Shown here piece by piece: positions 47,938 through 57,201 of a stretch of 64,000 nucleotides of DNA. Made by a program: the position numbers and the translations under genes. The stretch lies in the NCBI RefSeq assembly GCF_965279545.1, contig NZ_OZ257250.1, positions 1,984,001-2,048,000 on the forward strand, written 5' to 3'. Position 1 is the stretch's first letter, and each line of letters starts with the position of its first letter. The notes under the pieces are model-generated. The model saw nothing but the letters and a program-made list of their open reading frames with translations, searched no databases and was not told the origin of the DNA. The stretch is from Methylibium sp965279545 (lineage in GTDB: Bacteria; Pseudomonadota; Gammaproteobacteria; Burkholderiales; Burkholderiaceae_C).

Positions 47938-49910
47938 TTCCCGAACTCGGCCAGGTCGCACTGCTGCTGGCGCTGGCGGTGGCGCTGATCCAGGGCACGC
48001 TGCCGCTGGCCGGTGCGGCGCGCGGCCGTGCCGACTGGATGGCGCTGGCGCGGCCGGCGGCGCAGACGCAGTTCATGCTCGTCGCGCTGGCCTTCGCGTG
48101 CCTGGTGAGCGCGTTCGTGCGCAACGACTTCTCGGTGCTCTACGTGGCGAGCAATTCCAACAGCGCGCTGCCGCTGTTCTACCGCGTCGCAGCCACCTGG
48201 GGCGGCCATGAAGGCTCGCTGCTGCTGTGGCTGCTGATGCTGTGCACCTGGATGCTCGCCGTGGCGCAGCGCAGCCGCCACCTGCCCACGCCGGTGGTGG
48301 CGCGCCTCCTCGCGGTGATGGGGCTGATCAGCGCGGGCTTCCTGCTGTTCATGCTCGTCACGTCCAACCCCTTCGAGCGCCTGTTCCCGGTGCCGCCCGA
48401 CGGCAACGACCTGAACCCGCTGCTGCAGGACCCCGGCATGATCATCCACCCGCCGATGCTCTACATGGGCTACGTGGGCTTCTCGGTGGCCTTCTCGTTC
48501 GCCGTGGCGGCGCTGCTGGGCGGCACGCTCGATGCCACCTGGGCGCGCTGGACGAGGCCGTGGACGACGGCCGCCTGGGCCTTCCTGACGGTCGGCATCA
48601 TGCTCGGCAGCACCTGGGCCTATTACGTGCTCGGCTGGGGCGGCTGGTGGTTCTGGGACCCGGTGGAGAACGCCTCCTTCATGCCCTGGCTGGCCGGCAC
48701 GGCGCTGATCCATTCGCTGGCGGTCACGGAGAAGCGCGGCGCCTTCAAGTCGTGGACGGTGCTGCTCGCGATCGTTGCCTTCTCGCTGTCGCTGCTCGGC
48801 ACCTTCCTCGTGCGCTCGGGTGTGCTGTCCTCGGTCCATGCCTTCGCCACCGACCCGCAGCGCGGCCTGTTCATCCTCGTCTTCCTCGTCGTCGTGATCG
48901 GCGGCTCGCTCGCGCTGTACGCTTGGCGCGCGCCCAAGGTCGGGCTCGGGGCGCGCTTCGGCCCGGTCTCGCGGGAATCGATGCTGCTCGCCAACAACGT
49001 GCTGTTCGTGGTGGCCATGCTGTCGGTGCTGCTGGGCACGCTCTATCCCTTGCTGCTCGATGCGCTGGGCCTGGGCAAGATCTCGGTCGGACCGCCCTAC
49101 TTCGACACGGTCTTCGTGCCGCTGATGGCGCCGGTGGCCTTCCTGCTCGGTGTGGGGCCGCTGGCGCGCTGGAAGCAGGCCGAACTGCCCGGGTTGGCCC
49201 GCCGGCTGCGCTGGGCCGCCGCCGTCGCGGTCGTCGCGGCGCTGGCCACCGGCTGGCTCGCCGGCCGCATCGCGCTGGGCGCGACGCTCGGTTTCCTGAT
49301 GAGCTTCTGGATCGTCGGCGCCATTGCCATCGACCTGTGGGAGCGCCTGCGGCCGGCCGGTGGCCTGCCGATGAAGCTGCTCGCGCGCGCGCGCCTGCTA
49401 CCGCGCGCGACGCTGGGCATGATGCTGGCGCACCTCGGTGTGGCCGTGTTCGCGTTCGGGGTCAGCATGGTCACGACCTACCAGCTCGAACGCGACGTGA
49501 AGATGGCCGTCGGCGACACCACCGAGGCGGCCGGCTACGTGTTCGCCTTTCGCGGCCTGAAGCAGGTGCAGGGACCCAACTACGACGGCGTGCAGGGCCT
49601 GATCGAGGTGACGCGCGGCGGCCGCCCGGTGGCCCTGATGCAGCCGGAAAAACGGATCTACCGCGTGCAGCGCAATCCGATGACCGAAGCCGCGATCGAC
49701 CGCGGCTTCACGCGCGATCTCTACGTGTCGCTGGGCGAGCCGGTCGCCGGGGGCAGCTGGATCGTGCGCGTCTACTTCAAGCCCTTCGTCAACTGGATCT
49801 GGGGCGGCTGCCTGCTGATGGCGCTCGGCGGCGCGCTGGCCGCGAGCGACCGACGCTACCGCGCGAAACAGCGGCAGGCCCAGCTGCAGCCCGGCAGCGC
49901 CTTGGCATGA
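47934..49910 (+). CDS. ccmF: Cytochrome c heme lyase subunit CcmF
   Basis: A 658-residue inner-membrane protein with about 15 helices and the periplasmic WWD loop (GWGGWWFWDPVENASFMPWL, about 236-255) with conserved histidines including that in GGHEGSLLLW near 85. It ligates heme to apocytochrome CxxCH sites with CcmH. Both flanking genes overlap it by four bases. Confidence 0.96.
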   Translation: MIPELGQVALLLALAVALIQGTLPLAGAARGRADWMALARPAAQTQFMLVALAFACLVSAFVRNDFSVLYVASNSNSALPLFYRVAATWGGHEGSLLLWLLMLCTWMLAVAQRSRHLPTPVVARLLAVMGLISAGFLLFMLVTSNPFERLFPVPPDGNDLNPLLQDPGMIIHPPMLYMGYVGFSVAFSFAVAALLGGTLDATWARWTRPWTTAAWAFLTVGIMLGSTWAYYVLGWGGWWFWDPVENASFMPWLAGTALIHSLAVTEKRGAFKSWTVLLAIVAFSLSLLGTFLVRSGVLSSVHAFATDPQRGLFILVFLVVVIGGSLALYAWRAPKVGLGARFGPVSRESMLLANNVLFVVAMLSVLLGTLYPLLLDALGLGKISVGPPYFDTVFVPLMAPVAFLLGVGPLARWKQAELPGLARRLRWAAAVAVVAALATGWLAGRIALGATLGFLMSFWIVGAIAIDLWERLRPAGGLPMKLLARARLLPRATLGMMLAHLGVAVFAFGVSMVTTYQLERDVKMAVGDTTEAAGYVFAFRGLKQVQGPNYDGVQGLIEVTRGGRPVALMQPEKRIYRVQRNPMTEAAIDRGFTRDLYVSLGEPVAGGSWIVRVYFKPFVNWIWGGCLLMALGGALAASDRRYRAKQRQAQLQPGSALA

Positions 49911-50440
49911 TGAAGAGCCTGCGCTTCATCGTCCCGCTGGGACTCTTCGCCGTGCTCGTCTTCTTCCTGTGGCGCGGGCTCGGCCTGGCGCCACACGAGC
50001 TGCCCTCGCCGCTGATCGGCAAGCCGGCACCGGGCTTCGCACTCGCGCGGCTGGACGACGCGAACCAGACGATCCGCCGCGACGACATGCTGGGCCGGGT
50101 ATGGATGCTCAATGTGTGGGCCTCGTGGTGCGTCGCCTGTCGCGAGGAGCACCCCACCCTGATGGCGTTCTCGCAAGCCAGGCTCGTGCCGGTGATCGGC
50201 CTGAACTACAAGGACACCCGGCCCGCGGGCCTGGACTGGCTGGGCCGCTTCGGCAATCCGTACGAAGCGTCGGCCTTCGACGCCGAGGGGCGCGTCGGCA
50301 TCGACTTCGGCGTCTACGGCGTGCCCGAGACCTTCGTGATCGACAAGCAGGGCCTGGTGCGCCTCAAGCACATCGGGCCGCTGACACCCGAGGTCATCCA
50401 GACCCGGATCCAGCCGCTGTTGAAGGAACTCAATGGTTAG
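49907..50440 (+). CDS. ccmG: Thiol:disulfide interchange protein CcmG/DsbE
   Basis: A 177-residue periplasmic thioredoxin tethered by one N-terminal helix. The active site is WASWCVAC (about 75-82), with the family GVYGVPETFVIDKQG near 145. It reduces apocytochrome c or CcmH before heme attachment. Translation may begin at either of two adjacent ATG codons (49907, 49910). Confidence 0.95.
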   Translation: MMKSLRFIVPLGLFAVLVFFLWRGLGLAPHELPSPLIGKPAPGFALARLDDANQTIRRDDMLGRVWMLNVWASWCVACREEHPTLMAFSQARLVPVIGLNYKDTRPAGLDWLGRFGNPYEASAFDAEGRVGIDFGVYGVPETFVIDKQGLVRLKHIGPLTPEVIQTRIQPLLKELNG

Positions 50441-50882
50441 GTGGGTCGTCGCCCTCTTGCTGTGCCTGGGTTCGTGGGCCGCCGTCGCGAAGGATGCGGC
50501 CCCGGCCGCCGCCGATCCCGCAACCGAAGCGCGGATGCTGCGCATCGCGGCGGAGTTGCGCTGCCTCGTGTGCCAGAACCAGACCATCGCCGATTCCAAC
50601 GCCGATCTCGCGGTCGACCTGCGGCAGCAGGTGCGCGTGATGCTGCGCGAAGGCCGCAGCGACGCCCAGATCCTGCAGTACATGACCGACCGCTACGGTG
50701 ACTTCGTGCTCTACCGCCCGCCCGTCAAGGCGATCACCTGGCTGCTGTGGTTCGGCCCAGCGGTGCTGCTGGTGAGCGGCTTCGCGGCGCTGGTGCTGGT
50801 GCTGCGCCGGCGCGCGCGCCTGAGCGACGACCAGTTCGAGCCCGACGAAGCCGATGCCGCCGAGGACGGCGTGTCCCCATGA
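50433..50882 (+). CDS. ccmH: Cytochrome c-type biogenesis protein CcmH
   Basis: A 149-residue protein with a signal peptide, the reactive motif LRCLVCQNQ (about 42-50), a helical periplasmic domain and a C-terminal membrane helix (about 101-124). It reduces the apocytochrome disulfide. This is the short form, with the TPR part encoded separately as ccmI. Confidence 0.95.
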   Translation: MVRWVVALLLCLGSWAAVAKDAAPAAADPATEARMLRIAAELRCLVCQNQTIADSNADLAVDLRQQVRVMLREGRSDAQILQYMTDRYGDFVLYRPPVKAITWLLWFGPAVLLVSGFAALVLVLRRRARLSDDQFEPDEADAAEDGVSP

Positions 50883-52006
50883 CCCCTGCATTCCTGCTGC
50901 TGACGGCCGCGCTGAGCGCCGCCGCGATCATCTGGCTGACCCGGCCGCTGTGGCGGGCCGCCGCGACGACCGACGACAAGGCGGCGAGTGCACCGCCGCG
51001 GCGATCGTTCGGCCTCGCCGCGGCGCTGGCGGTGTTCGTGCTCGTCATCGTCGGCCCCGGCTATGGCTGGCTCGGCGCGCCCGAGCGTGCGACCGAAGGC
51101 CCCGGCGCGAGGTCGGCCGCCGCCCCGGCGCAAGACGGCGCGAGCGGCACGCCGAACGAACAGGCCCTGGCACAGGTGGCCGCGATGGTCGACCAGTTGG
51201 CCGAGCGCATGAAGTCGCGGCCCGACGACGCGACCGGCTGGCAGATGCTCGCGCGCTCCTACGCGGCGCTGGGCCGCCATGCCGAAGCGGTCGGGGCGTT
51301 CAGGAAGGCGGTGCCGCTGCAGCCCGACGATGCCGCGCTGCTCGTCGACTTCGCGGCCTCGCTGGTCGCGACAGACCGGCAGGCGATCCAGGGCGAGCCG
51401 GCGCAACTCGTGAAGCGGGCCCTCGAGCTCGACGCCGCAAATCCGAAGGCGCTGGCCTTCGCCGGCATGCTGGCCTTCGATCGCAAGGAGTACGCCGCGG
51501 CGGCCCGGTACTGGGAAGCGCTGGCCCGCGTCGAGCCGGCCGACAGCCCGTTCGCCGCGCAGATCCAGGCCAGCATCGCGCAGGCGCGCCAGCTTGCCGG
51601 CCTGCCGCCTGCTGCAGCGACGGCGCCTGCCGTCGACGCTGCGGCTTCCGGTGCGACGGGAGCCCGGGTGAGCGGCACCGTCCGGCTCGCACCGTCGCTG
51701 AAGGACCGTGTCGCGCCCGATGACACGCTGTTCGTGTTCGCACGCGCGGTCGACGGTCCGCGCATGCCGCTGGCCATCCTGCGCAAGCGCGCCAAGGATC
51801 TGCCGCTGCAGTTCACGCTCGACGACAGCCTGTCGATGTCGCCGGCCGCGAAACTGTCGGGCGCGACGCGCGTCATCGTCGGCGCGCGGCTGTCGCGCAG
51901 CGGCAATGCCCTGCCTCAGGCCGGCGACCTGCAAGGGCTCTCGGCACCGGTCACGGTGGGCGCGAGCGGATTGCAGGTCGAGATCGGCGAGCCCGTCTCG
52001 AAATAG
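50879..52006 (+). CDS. ccmI: Cytochrome c biogenesis factor CcmI (TPR)
   Basis: A 375-residue protein with two N-terminal hydrophobic helices (about 3-20 and 42-62), periplasmic TPR repeats (WQMLARSYAALGRHAEAVGAF near 120) and a C-terminal beta domain beginning near 260 (GTVRLAPSLKDRV, LFVFARAVDGPRMPLAILR). It binds apocytochrome C-termini and hands them to CcmFH. The start overlaps ccmH (ATGA). Last ccm gene; converges with the next gene. Confidence 0.94.
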   Translation: MTPAFLLLTAALSAAAIIWLTRPLWRAAATTDDKAASAPPRRSFGLAAALAVFVLVIVGPGYGWLGAPERATEGPGARSAAAPAQDGASGTPNEQALAQVAAMVDQLAERMKSRPDDATGWQMLARSYAALGRHAEAVGAFRKAVPLQPDDAALLVDFAASLVATDRQAIQGEPAQLVKRALELDAANPKALAFAGMLAFDRKEYAAAARYWEALARVEPADSPFAAQIQASIAQARQLAGLPPAAATAPAVDAAASGATGARVSGTVRLAPSLKDRVAPDDTLFVFARAVDGPRMPLAILRKRAKDLPLQFTLDDSLSMSPAAKLSGATRVIVGARLSRSGNALPQAGDLQGLSAPVTVGASGLQVEIGEPVSK

Positions 52007-52054
52007 CGCCCTCACCTGACCGTCCGATGCGGCGAGCGCGCCGCGGTGCCGGGT

Positions 52055-52933
52055 TCAGACTCGGCCGGCCTCGAAGGTGTTGCAGTCGGCGATGCGGCCC
52101 GTCTGCATGCCGCGCTTGAACCAGCTCACGCGCTGCGCGCTGCTGCCGTGGGTGAAGCTCTCCGGCACGATCTGGCCCTGGCTGCGCTTTTGCAGCGTGT
52201 CGTCGCCGATCTGCGACGCCGCGTTCAGCGCCTCTTCGACATCGCCCTGCTCCAGCCACTGCTTGGCCTGCTGCGAGCGGTTGGCCCACACGCCCGCGAA
52301 GCAGTCGGCCTGCAGTTCCAGGCGCACGCTCATCGCATTGGCCTGGGCTTCGCTGCCGCCGCGCCGCGCGGCCTCGACCTTTTCACTGATGCCGAGCAAT
52401 TGCTGCACGTGGTGGCCGACCTCGTGCGCGATCACATAGGCCTGCGCGAAATCGCCCGGCGCGCCGAGGCGCTGTTTCAGGGTGTCGAAGAACCCGAGGT
52501 CGAGGTAGACCTGCTGGTCGCCGGGGCAGTAGAACGGCCCCATCGCGCTCTGACCGGTGCCGCAGGCCGTGGCCGTAGCGCCGCGGAACAGCACCAGTTT
52601 CGGCCGGACGTAGCTGGCCTGCCCGCTCTGGAACACCTCGGTCCAGACCTGCTCGGTGCTGCGCAGCACCACCGAGACGAAGCGCGCCTGTTCGTCATTG
52701 GCCGGCGGCGCCTGTGGCGGCCCGTCGGCCACCTGTGCCGACGGCGCCCCGCCCCCGCCACTCAGGATGCCGAGGACGGTCAGCGGGTTGATGCCGAAGA
52801 TCCAGCCGGCCACCAGCGCGACGACGATCGTGCCGACCCCGATGCCGCGCCCGCCGATCGGCAACCCGCCCCGGCCGCCCGAGTCGCGGCGGTCCTCGAC
52901 GTTGTCGCTCTGTTCCTGGCCGTCCCATTTCAT
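52055..52933 (-). CDS. YpfJ-type neutral zinc metallopeptidase
   Basis: A 292-residue protein with a single membrane helix near 33-50 and a metallopeptidase domain. The zinc motif HEVGHH (about 170-175) with a downstream Glu in ELQADCFAG near 208 and the family segment QVYLDLGFF fit the YpfJ/DUF442-independent 'neutral zinc metallopeptidase' family (PF04228). The start MKWDGQEQSDNVEDRRDSGG is the standard beginning. Substrate unknown; it may act in the periplasm. Confidence 0.92.
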   Translation of the reverse strand: MKWDGQEQSDNVEDRRDSGGRGGLPIGGRGIGVGTIVVALVAGWIFGINPLTVLGILSGGGGAPSAQVADGPPQAPPANDEQARFVSVVLRSTEQVWTEVFQSGQASYVRPKLVLFRGATATACGTGQSAMGPFYCPGDQQVYLDLGFFDTLKQRLGAPGDFAQAYVIAHEVGHHVQQLLGISEKVEAARRGGSEAQANAMSVRLELQADCFAGVWANRSQQAKQWLEQGDVEEALNAASQIGDDTLQKRSQGQIVPESFTHGSSAQRVSWFKRGMQTGRIADCNTFEAGRV

Positions 52934-53038
52934 GCCGCCCTCCGAAGCCCGCTTCGATGCGGCGCATGGTACTGCCGGCCGCACCACCTTCGCGGTGCGG
53001 CGTCTGAGGGCTTTTGGGGGGCCGCGGCGCGGCGGGCG

Positions 53039-53389
53039 TCAGTGCGACAGGCCGTCTTCGGCGTGCATGCGGCGGAACAGGTCCAGCGCCAGCCCGCGCA
53101 GCGTTTCGTTCGCACTGCTGTGGGCGAAGGCCAGGCGCTCGTGCGCATAGACGCGGTCGAACAGCATGCGGCCCGTGTGCACGGGCCAGCCCTCCTGCGC
53201 CATCAGGGCCCGAAAGCGAGACAGGCTCCACACGTCGACCGACAGCGGTGTCTGCGAAGCCTTCACGCCCAGGCGGGTGCAGGCGACATCGTCGATCGAT
53301 GCGAAGCCGGTGTCGTCGAACTCGGTCAGCAGTTCGGCCGGCATCGTCGGCAGGTCGTGGTAATCGGCAGGCAGGTCGCGCGGGTTCAT
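53039..53389 (-). CDS. Small protein of unknown function
   Basis: A 116-residue soluble protein from the ATG at 53389 (MNPRDLPADYHDLPTMPAELL). It shows no signal peptide, membrane helix or motif that I recognise. A His- and Asp-rich N-terminal half and a helical C-terminal half (NETLRGLALDLFRRMHAEDG) are visible. Codon use matches neighbouring genes, which supports it being real. It lies between the metallopeptidase and the repeat copy B. Confidence 0.65.
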   Translation of the reverse strand: MNPRDLPADYHDLPTMPAELLTEFDDTGFASIDDVACTRLGVKASQTPLSVDVWSLSRFRALMAQEGWPVHTGRMLFDRVYAHERLAFAHSSANETLRGLALDLFRRMHAEDGLSH

Positions 53390-53561
53390 GGTCGGCTCCA
53401 ATGCCACGGAACATGGCATTTCGATATCGCCAGCTTAGGAAAGTCACCGGACCGCGATGCACCGAAAACACCGCCGAAGCCTCGGCAGTTGAGCGCTTGC
53501 TGCGTGGAGCGGAAGTGCGGTGTCAGGCAACTTCCTACAGGCGGAGCGCTGCTGACCAGGG

Positions 53562-53649
53562 CGCACCATCGTGACGTGCGAAGGTCTTCAAACCCCAGCA
53601 CACCGCGATGCATCGAAGCGCCGTGACGGGCCGCTATGTGAAGTGAAGT
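53562..53649 (+). repeat. 88-bp dispersed repeat, copy B core
   Basis: The second copy of the element at 23704-23791, same orientation, two mismatches (both G/A). It occupies the 368-base gap between the small unknown gene and dcd, with the tail element attached directly to its right end. The remaining 170 bases to its left hold nothing recognisable. Confidence 0.85.
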
Positions 53650-53695
53650 AGAGGAGGAGAGCCCGGCCGGAGGGCGGGCTCGGGGGACATGAACG
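53640..53695 (-). repeat. Conserved 3' hairpin element ('tail'), copy B
   Basis: Read on the minus strand, 62 bases after the dcd stop: GTTCATGTCCCCCG, a palindrome (GAGCCCG...CGGGCTC), then a CTCCTCCTCT-like pyrimidine run and TTCACTTC. It matches the element after cobA with changed but paired stem bases, so it is probably the 3' end of the dcd transcript. Confidence 0.6.
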
Positions 53696-53757
53696 CAACA
53701 CAGCGGACCGGCGCGGCGCCCGCTCCACACCGCCACAACGCAGCGGCGCCACCAACG

Positions 53758-54327
53758 CTAGGTCTTGGGCAAGGTCACGCCCCGCTGCCCCTGGTACTTG
53801 CCACCGCGGTCCTTGTACGAGGTCTCGCAGACCTCGTCGCTCTCGAAGAACAACACCTGGGCGCAGCCCTCGCCCGCGTAGATCTTGGCCGGCAGCGGCG
53901 TGGTGTTGCTGAACTCCAGCGTCACATAGCCTTCCCACTCGGGCTCGAAGGGCGTGACGTTGACGATGATGCCGCAGCGCGCGTAGGTGCTCTTGCCCAG
54001 GCAGATGGTCAGCACGTTGCGCGGGATGCGGAAGTACTCGACAGTGCGCGCCAGTGCGAAGCTGTTCGGCGGGATCACGCACACGTCGGCCTCGATGTCG
54101 ACGAAGCTGCGCTCGTCGAAGTTCTTCGGATCGACCACCGTGCTGTAGATGTTCGTGAAGACCTTGAATTCGGGCGCACAGCGGATGTCGTAGCCGTAGC
54201 TGCTGGTGCCGTAGCTGACGATCTTGTGGCCGTCGGGGGCGTTGCGCACCTGGCCCGGCTCGAAGGGCTCGATCATGCCGTGCTGCTCGGCCATGCGCCG
54301 GATCCACTTGTCGCTCTTGATGCTCAT
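53758..54327 (-). CDS. dcd: dCTP deaminase
   Basis: A 189-residue cytoplasmic homotrimeric enzyme converting dCTP to dUTP for dTTP synthesis. Strong family sequence: MSIKSDKWIRRMAEQ, SYGYDIRCAPEFK, the catalytic region SFALARTVEYFRIPRNVL with GKSTYARCGI, and the C-terminal GGKYQGQRGVTLPKT. Length is standard. TAGAAT on the minus strand (complement of 54351-54356), 23 bases upstream, is a -10 candidate. Confidence 0.97.
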   Translation of the reverse strand: MSIKSDKWIRRMAEQHGMIEPFEPGQVRNAPDGHKIVSYGTSSYGYDIRCAPEFKVFTNIYSTVVDPKNFDERSFVDIEADVCVIPPNSFALARTVEYFRIPRNVLTICLGKSTYARCGIIVNVTPFEPEWEGYVTLEFSNTTPLPAKIYAGEGCAQVLFFESDEVCETSYKDRGGKYQGQRGVTLPKT

Positions 54328-54398
54328 CGGGCTTCCTGGAATCTGCCCGGATTCTAGGTTCTGGGCCCGCCCGTCCCCGGTTCGGCCGCTGCGGCCGT

Positions 54399-55430
54399 TC
54401 AGAAGATCGAATCGCGGTTCACGCCGTCGCGGGCCATCCGGCGCTTGAGCTTGAGCAAGGCCTCCTGCTGGATCTGGCGGATGCGCTCACGCGTGAGACC
54501 CAGGCGCTCGGCCAGCACTTCCAGCGTCTCGGGTTCGCGATCGTGCAGGCCGTAGCGGCCGGCCAGCACCTCGCGCTCGCGCTCGCTGAGCTCGCCGAGT
54601 CCGTGCTGCAGCAACACGTCGAGCTCGTGGCTCAGGGTGTGGCCGAGCGGGTCGGTGGCCTGGTCATCGGCCACCATGTCGCCCAGCGTCTCGGCACCGT
54701 TGCCCGCCTGGCGCTCGAGCGGTGCATCCAGCGAGGTGGGCTGCTCGGCAAAACGAAGCAGTTCGGCCACCTCGGCCACCGGGCGGCCCAGTGCCGCGGC
54801 GATCTCGTCGACGCGCACCGCACGGCCGTCGGCGCCGGCCGCCGCCTCGCCTTCGAGCGCCCGCCGCGCCCTCAGCACCTGGTTGAGTTCGCGCACCACG
54901 TGCACCGGCAGCCGAACCAGCCGGGCCTGGTGCATGATCGCGCGCTCGATGCTCTGGCGAATCCACCACGACGCGTAGGTCGAGAAACGAAAGCCCCGCT
55001 CCGGCTCGAACTTGCCGATCGCGTGCATCAGGCCGAGGTTGCCTTCCTCGATCAGATCGGTCATCGGCAGGCCGCGGCTGAGGTAGCTCTTCGCGATGCT
55101 GACGACGAGACGCAGATTGCGTTCGATCATCTGCTGGCGCGCCGCGAAATCACCCGCGCGCGCGCGGGTGGCCATCGCGAACTCCTCACCCGGCGTGAAC
55201 AGCGGCGCGCGGCGGATCTCTCTCAGGTAGGTCTGCAGCGTGTTGCCGACCTCGCCCTCGCCGGCAACCAGCGGCAGGCTGTCCGGCACCGGTTCCTGGG
55301 CCTCGTCGAGGCCGTTCGGCAGGTCTGCGGCACCCAAGGCAGGCGGCTCCCGCCAATCGCCGGCGGGCGCGCGCCCCGCATCAGGAAGCGCGTGTCCGTT
55401 GCTGGGCAAGGGAGGCTTCCTGGTGCTCAT
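54399..55430 (-). CDS. rpoS: RNA polymerase sigma factor RpoS
   Basis: A 343-residue sigma-70 family factor for stationary phase and stress. Regions: 1.2 (TLQTYLREIRRAPLFTPGEE), 2.1-2.4 (RLVVSIAKSYLSRGLPMTDLIEEGNLGLMHAIGKFEP to STYASWWIRQSIERAI), 3 and 4 (REREVLAGRYGLHDREPETLEVLAERLGLTRERIRQIQ, read in parts). Placement after nlpD in the surE-pcm-nlpD-rpoS block separates it from RpoD/RpoH. A 75-residue N-terminal extension is Pro/Ala-rich. Its own promoter is expected inside nlpD, as in enterobacteria. Confidence 0.95.
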   Translation of the reverse strand: MSTRKPPLPSNGHALPDAGRAPAGDWREPPALGAADLPNGLDEAQEPVPDSLPLVAGEGEVGNTLQTYLREIRRAPLFTPGEEFAMATRARAGDFAARQQMIERNLRLVVSIAKSYLSRGLPMTDLIEEGNLGLMHAIGKFEPERGFRFSTYASWWIRQSIERAIMHQARLVRLPVHVVRELNQVLRARRALEGEAAAGADGRAVRVDEIAAALGRPVAEVAELLRFAEQPTSLDAPLERQAGNGAETLGDMVADDQATDPLGHTLSHELDVLLQHGLGELSEREREVLAGRYGLHDREPETLEVLAERLGLTRERIRQIQQEALLKLKRRMARDGVNRDSIF

Positions 55431-55445
55431 GTTCGGCAGGGGTCG

Positions 55446-56384
55446 CTAACGGGGAGGCAACAGCTTCACCGGATCGACCGGCTTGCCCAGCTTGCGGATC
55501 TCGAAGTGCAGTTGCACCCGCTCTGCGTCGGTCGCACCCATCTCGGCGATCTTCTGGCCGCGCTTCACGGGCTGCTCTTCCTTGACCAGCAGGGTCTGGT
55601 TGTGCGCATAGGCGGTCAGGTAGGTGGCGTTGTGCTTCACGATCACGAGGTTGCCATAACCCCGCAGTCCCGAGCCAGCGTACACGACACGGCCGTCGGC
55701 CGCCGCCATCACCGGGTCGCCGGCCTTGCCGCCGATCGCGACGCCCTTGTTGCGCGCCTCGTCGTAGTTCGCGAGCACCGGGCCGCCCGCCGGCCAGGCC
55801 CAGTTCAGTTCGTCGTCGTCCTTGCCGGCGGCTGCCGGCGCAGGAGTTGCGCTGGCGGGCGCGGCCGCGGCACTGCCCGAGGCGCCGGCCGCCGGCGCCG
55901 ATGCGGCGGTCCCGGGCTTCGCATCGAGAGGCCGTGCCTCGACCCGCGTGCTGGCCACCGGCTTGGCAGCGACGACCGTCGGATCGACCGCCGGTGGCAC
56001 CACGCGCAGCACCTGGCCCACTTCGATGATGTTGACGTTCTCCATGTCGTTCCAGCGCGCGATGTCGCGCCAGTTCTGACCGCTCTCGAGCCCGATGCGG
56101 ATCATCGTGTCACCGGGCTTGACGGTGTAGTAGCCCGGCTTGCCGGCGTTCTCGGCGCCGGGCAGCGGCTTCGGCGCCTCGGGCGCGCTGGCCGACGCCG
56201 CACCAGGGGCGCCGGCCGCTGCATTTGCCGCCGCGGCAGGGCTGCGCGTGCTGCGGTCCTCGACCGGCGGCGCGCGGCGCGGGCCCTGCGCGCACGCCGT
56301 CAGCAGCGACACCAGCAATGCGATCGTCAGACCGCGCGACAGTGAACCGCCGTGAGCAGGAAAAAACATGAAAGTGCGTCGCAT
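55446..56384 (-). CDS. nlpD: NlpD-type LysM/M23 lipoprotein with degenerate active site
   Basis: A 312-residue predicted outer-membrane lipoprotein (lipobox LLTAC near residue 31). A LysM domain (about 85-130, YYTVKPGDTMIRIGLES) binds peptidoglycan, an Ala/Pro linker follows, and a C-terminal LytM/M23 domain (about 195-311). The zinc ligands are lost: NKGVAIGG replaces H-x-x-x-D-x, and VQLHFEIR keeps one His. This is the pattern of NlpD, which activates the amidase AmiC and does not cleave by itself. Start ATG at 56384 or 56369. Confidence 0.93.
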   Translation of the reverse strand: MRRTFMFFPAHGGSLSRGLTIALLVSLLTACAQGPRRAPPVEDRSTRSPAAAANAAAGAPGAASASAPEAPKPLPGAENAGKPGYYTVKPGDTMIRIGLESGQNWRDIARWNDMENVNIIEVGQVLRVVPPAVDPTVVAAKPVASTRVEARPLDAKPGTAASAPAAGASGSAAAAPASATPAPAAAGKDDDELNWAWPAGGPVLANYDEARNKGVAIGGKAGDPVMAAADGRVVYAGSGLRGYGNLVIVKHNATYLTAYAHNQTLLVKEEQPVKRGQKIAEMGATDAERVQLHFEIRKLGKPVDPVKLLPPR

Positions 56385-56388
56385 TCGT

Positions 56389-57201
56389 TCAGTCGATGCC
56401 GGATTTTAGGGGGACGAAGCGGACCGCCTCGTGCAGCGAACGCTGCAGGCTGCCGTCCGCGTGGCGGTCGATCACGACGAGCACCTGGCCGCCACTGCGC
56501 GCATCGAGCATCGGTGCGACCAGCCGGCCGCCCGGGGCGAGCTGATCGAGCCAGGGCGCCGGGATGTCCTCGCCGCCGGCGGCCGCGATGATGCCGTCGT
56601 AAGGCGCGTTCGGCGCGTGGCCGATGCGGCCATCGCCATAAACCAGCCGCAGGTTCGTCACATGCAGCGCGGCGAGGTTCGAGCGCGCCTTGTCGTACAG
56701 CGGCCTGAGCCGCTCGATCGATATCACTTGGCGCGCCAGCTGCGCCAGCACGGCCGCCTGGTAGCCGCAACCGCTGCCGATCTCGAGCAAGCTCGGCCGC
56801 GCACCGACGGGCTGCGCGGCCAGCATCAGCTCGACCATGCGCGCGACCACCGAGGGCTTCGAGATGGTCTGGCCGAGGCCGATCGGCAGGCTCGTGTCTT
56901 CGTAGGCCTGGTTCGCGAGTGCGGTGTCGACGAACGCGTGGCGCGGCACCGCGCGCATCGCTGCGAGCACGCGCGCGTCGCGCACGCCTTCGGCCTGCAG
57001 GCGCGCCAGCATGCGCTCGCGCACGTGGTGCGAATCGAGCCCCAGGCCCGCTGGTGTCGCAGCCCGGCCGCGCTGTTCGACCGCGGCCTGCTGCAGCGGG
57101 CGCTGCGGACGCAGCAGCGGCGTCGCTTCGGCACGCGCCGCCGGCTTGACCTGATCGAGCCGCAGCGGGAACTTCGGCGCCGCCCGTGGGCCGGCGCTCA
57201 T
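56389..57201 (-). CDS. pcm: Protein-L-isoaspartate O-methyltransferase
   Basis: A 270-residue SAM-dependent enzyme repairing isoaspartyl residues in aged proteins. Motifs: VPRHAFVDTALANQAYED near 109, the substrate loop GLGQTISKPSVVARM near 135, motif I LLEIGSGCGYQAAVLAQL near 165, and VYGDGRIGHA near 213. An N-terminal extension of about 70 residues, rich in Pro/Arg/Ala, precedes the usual start of the domain. It overlaps surE (ATGA). Confidence 0.94.
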   Translation of the reverse strand: MSAGPRAAPKFPLRLDQVKPAARAEATPLLRPQRPLQQAAVEQRGRAATPAGLGLDSHHVRERMLARLQAEGVRDARVLAAMRAVPRHAFVDTALANQAYEDTSLPIGLGQTISKPSVVARMVELMLAAQPVGARPSLLEIGSGCGYQAAVLAQLARQVISIERLRPLYDKARSNLAALHVTNLRLVYGDGRIGHAPNAPYDGIIAAAGGEDIPAPWLDQLAPGGRLVAPMLDARSGGQVLVVIDRHADGSLQRSLHEAVRFVPLKSGID

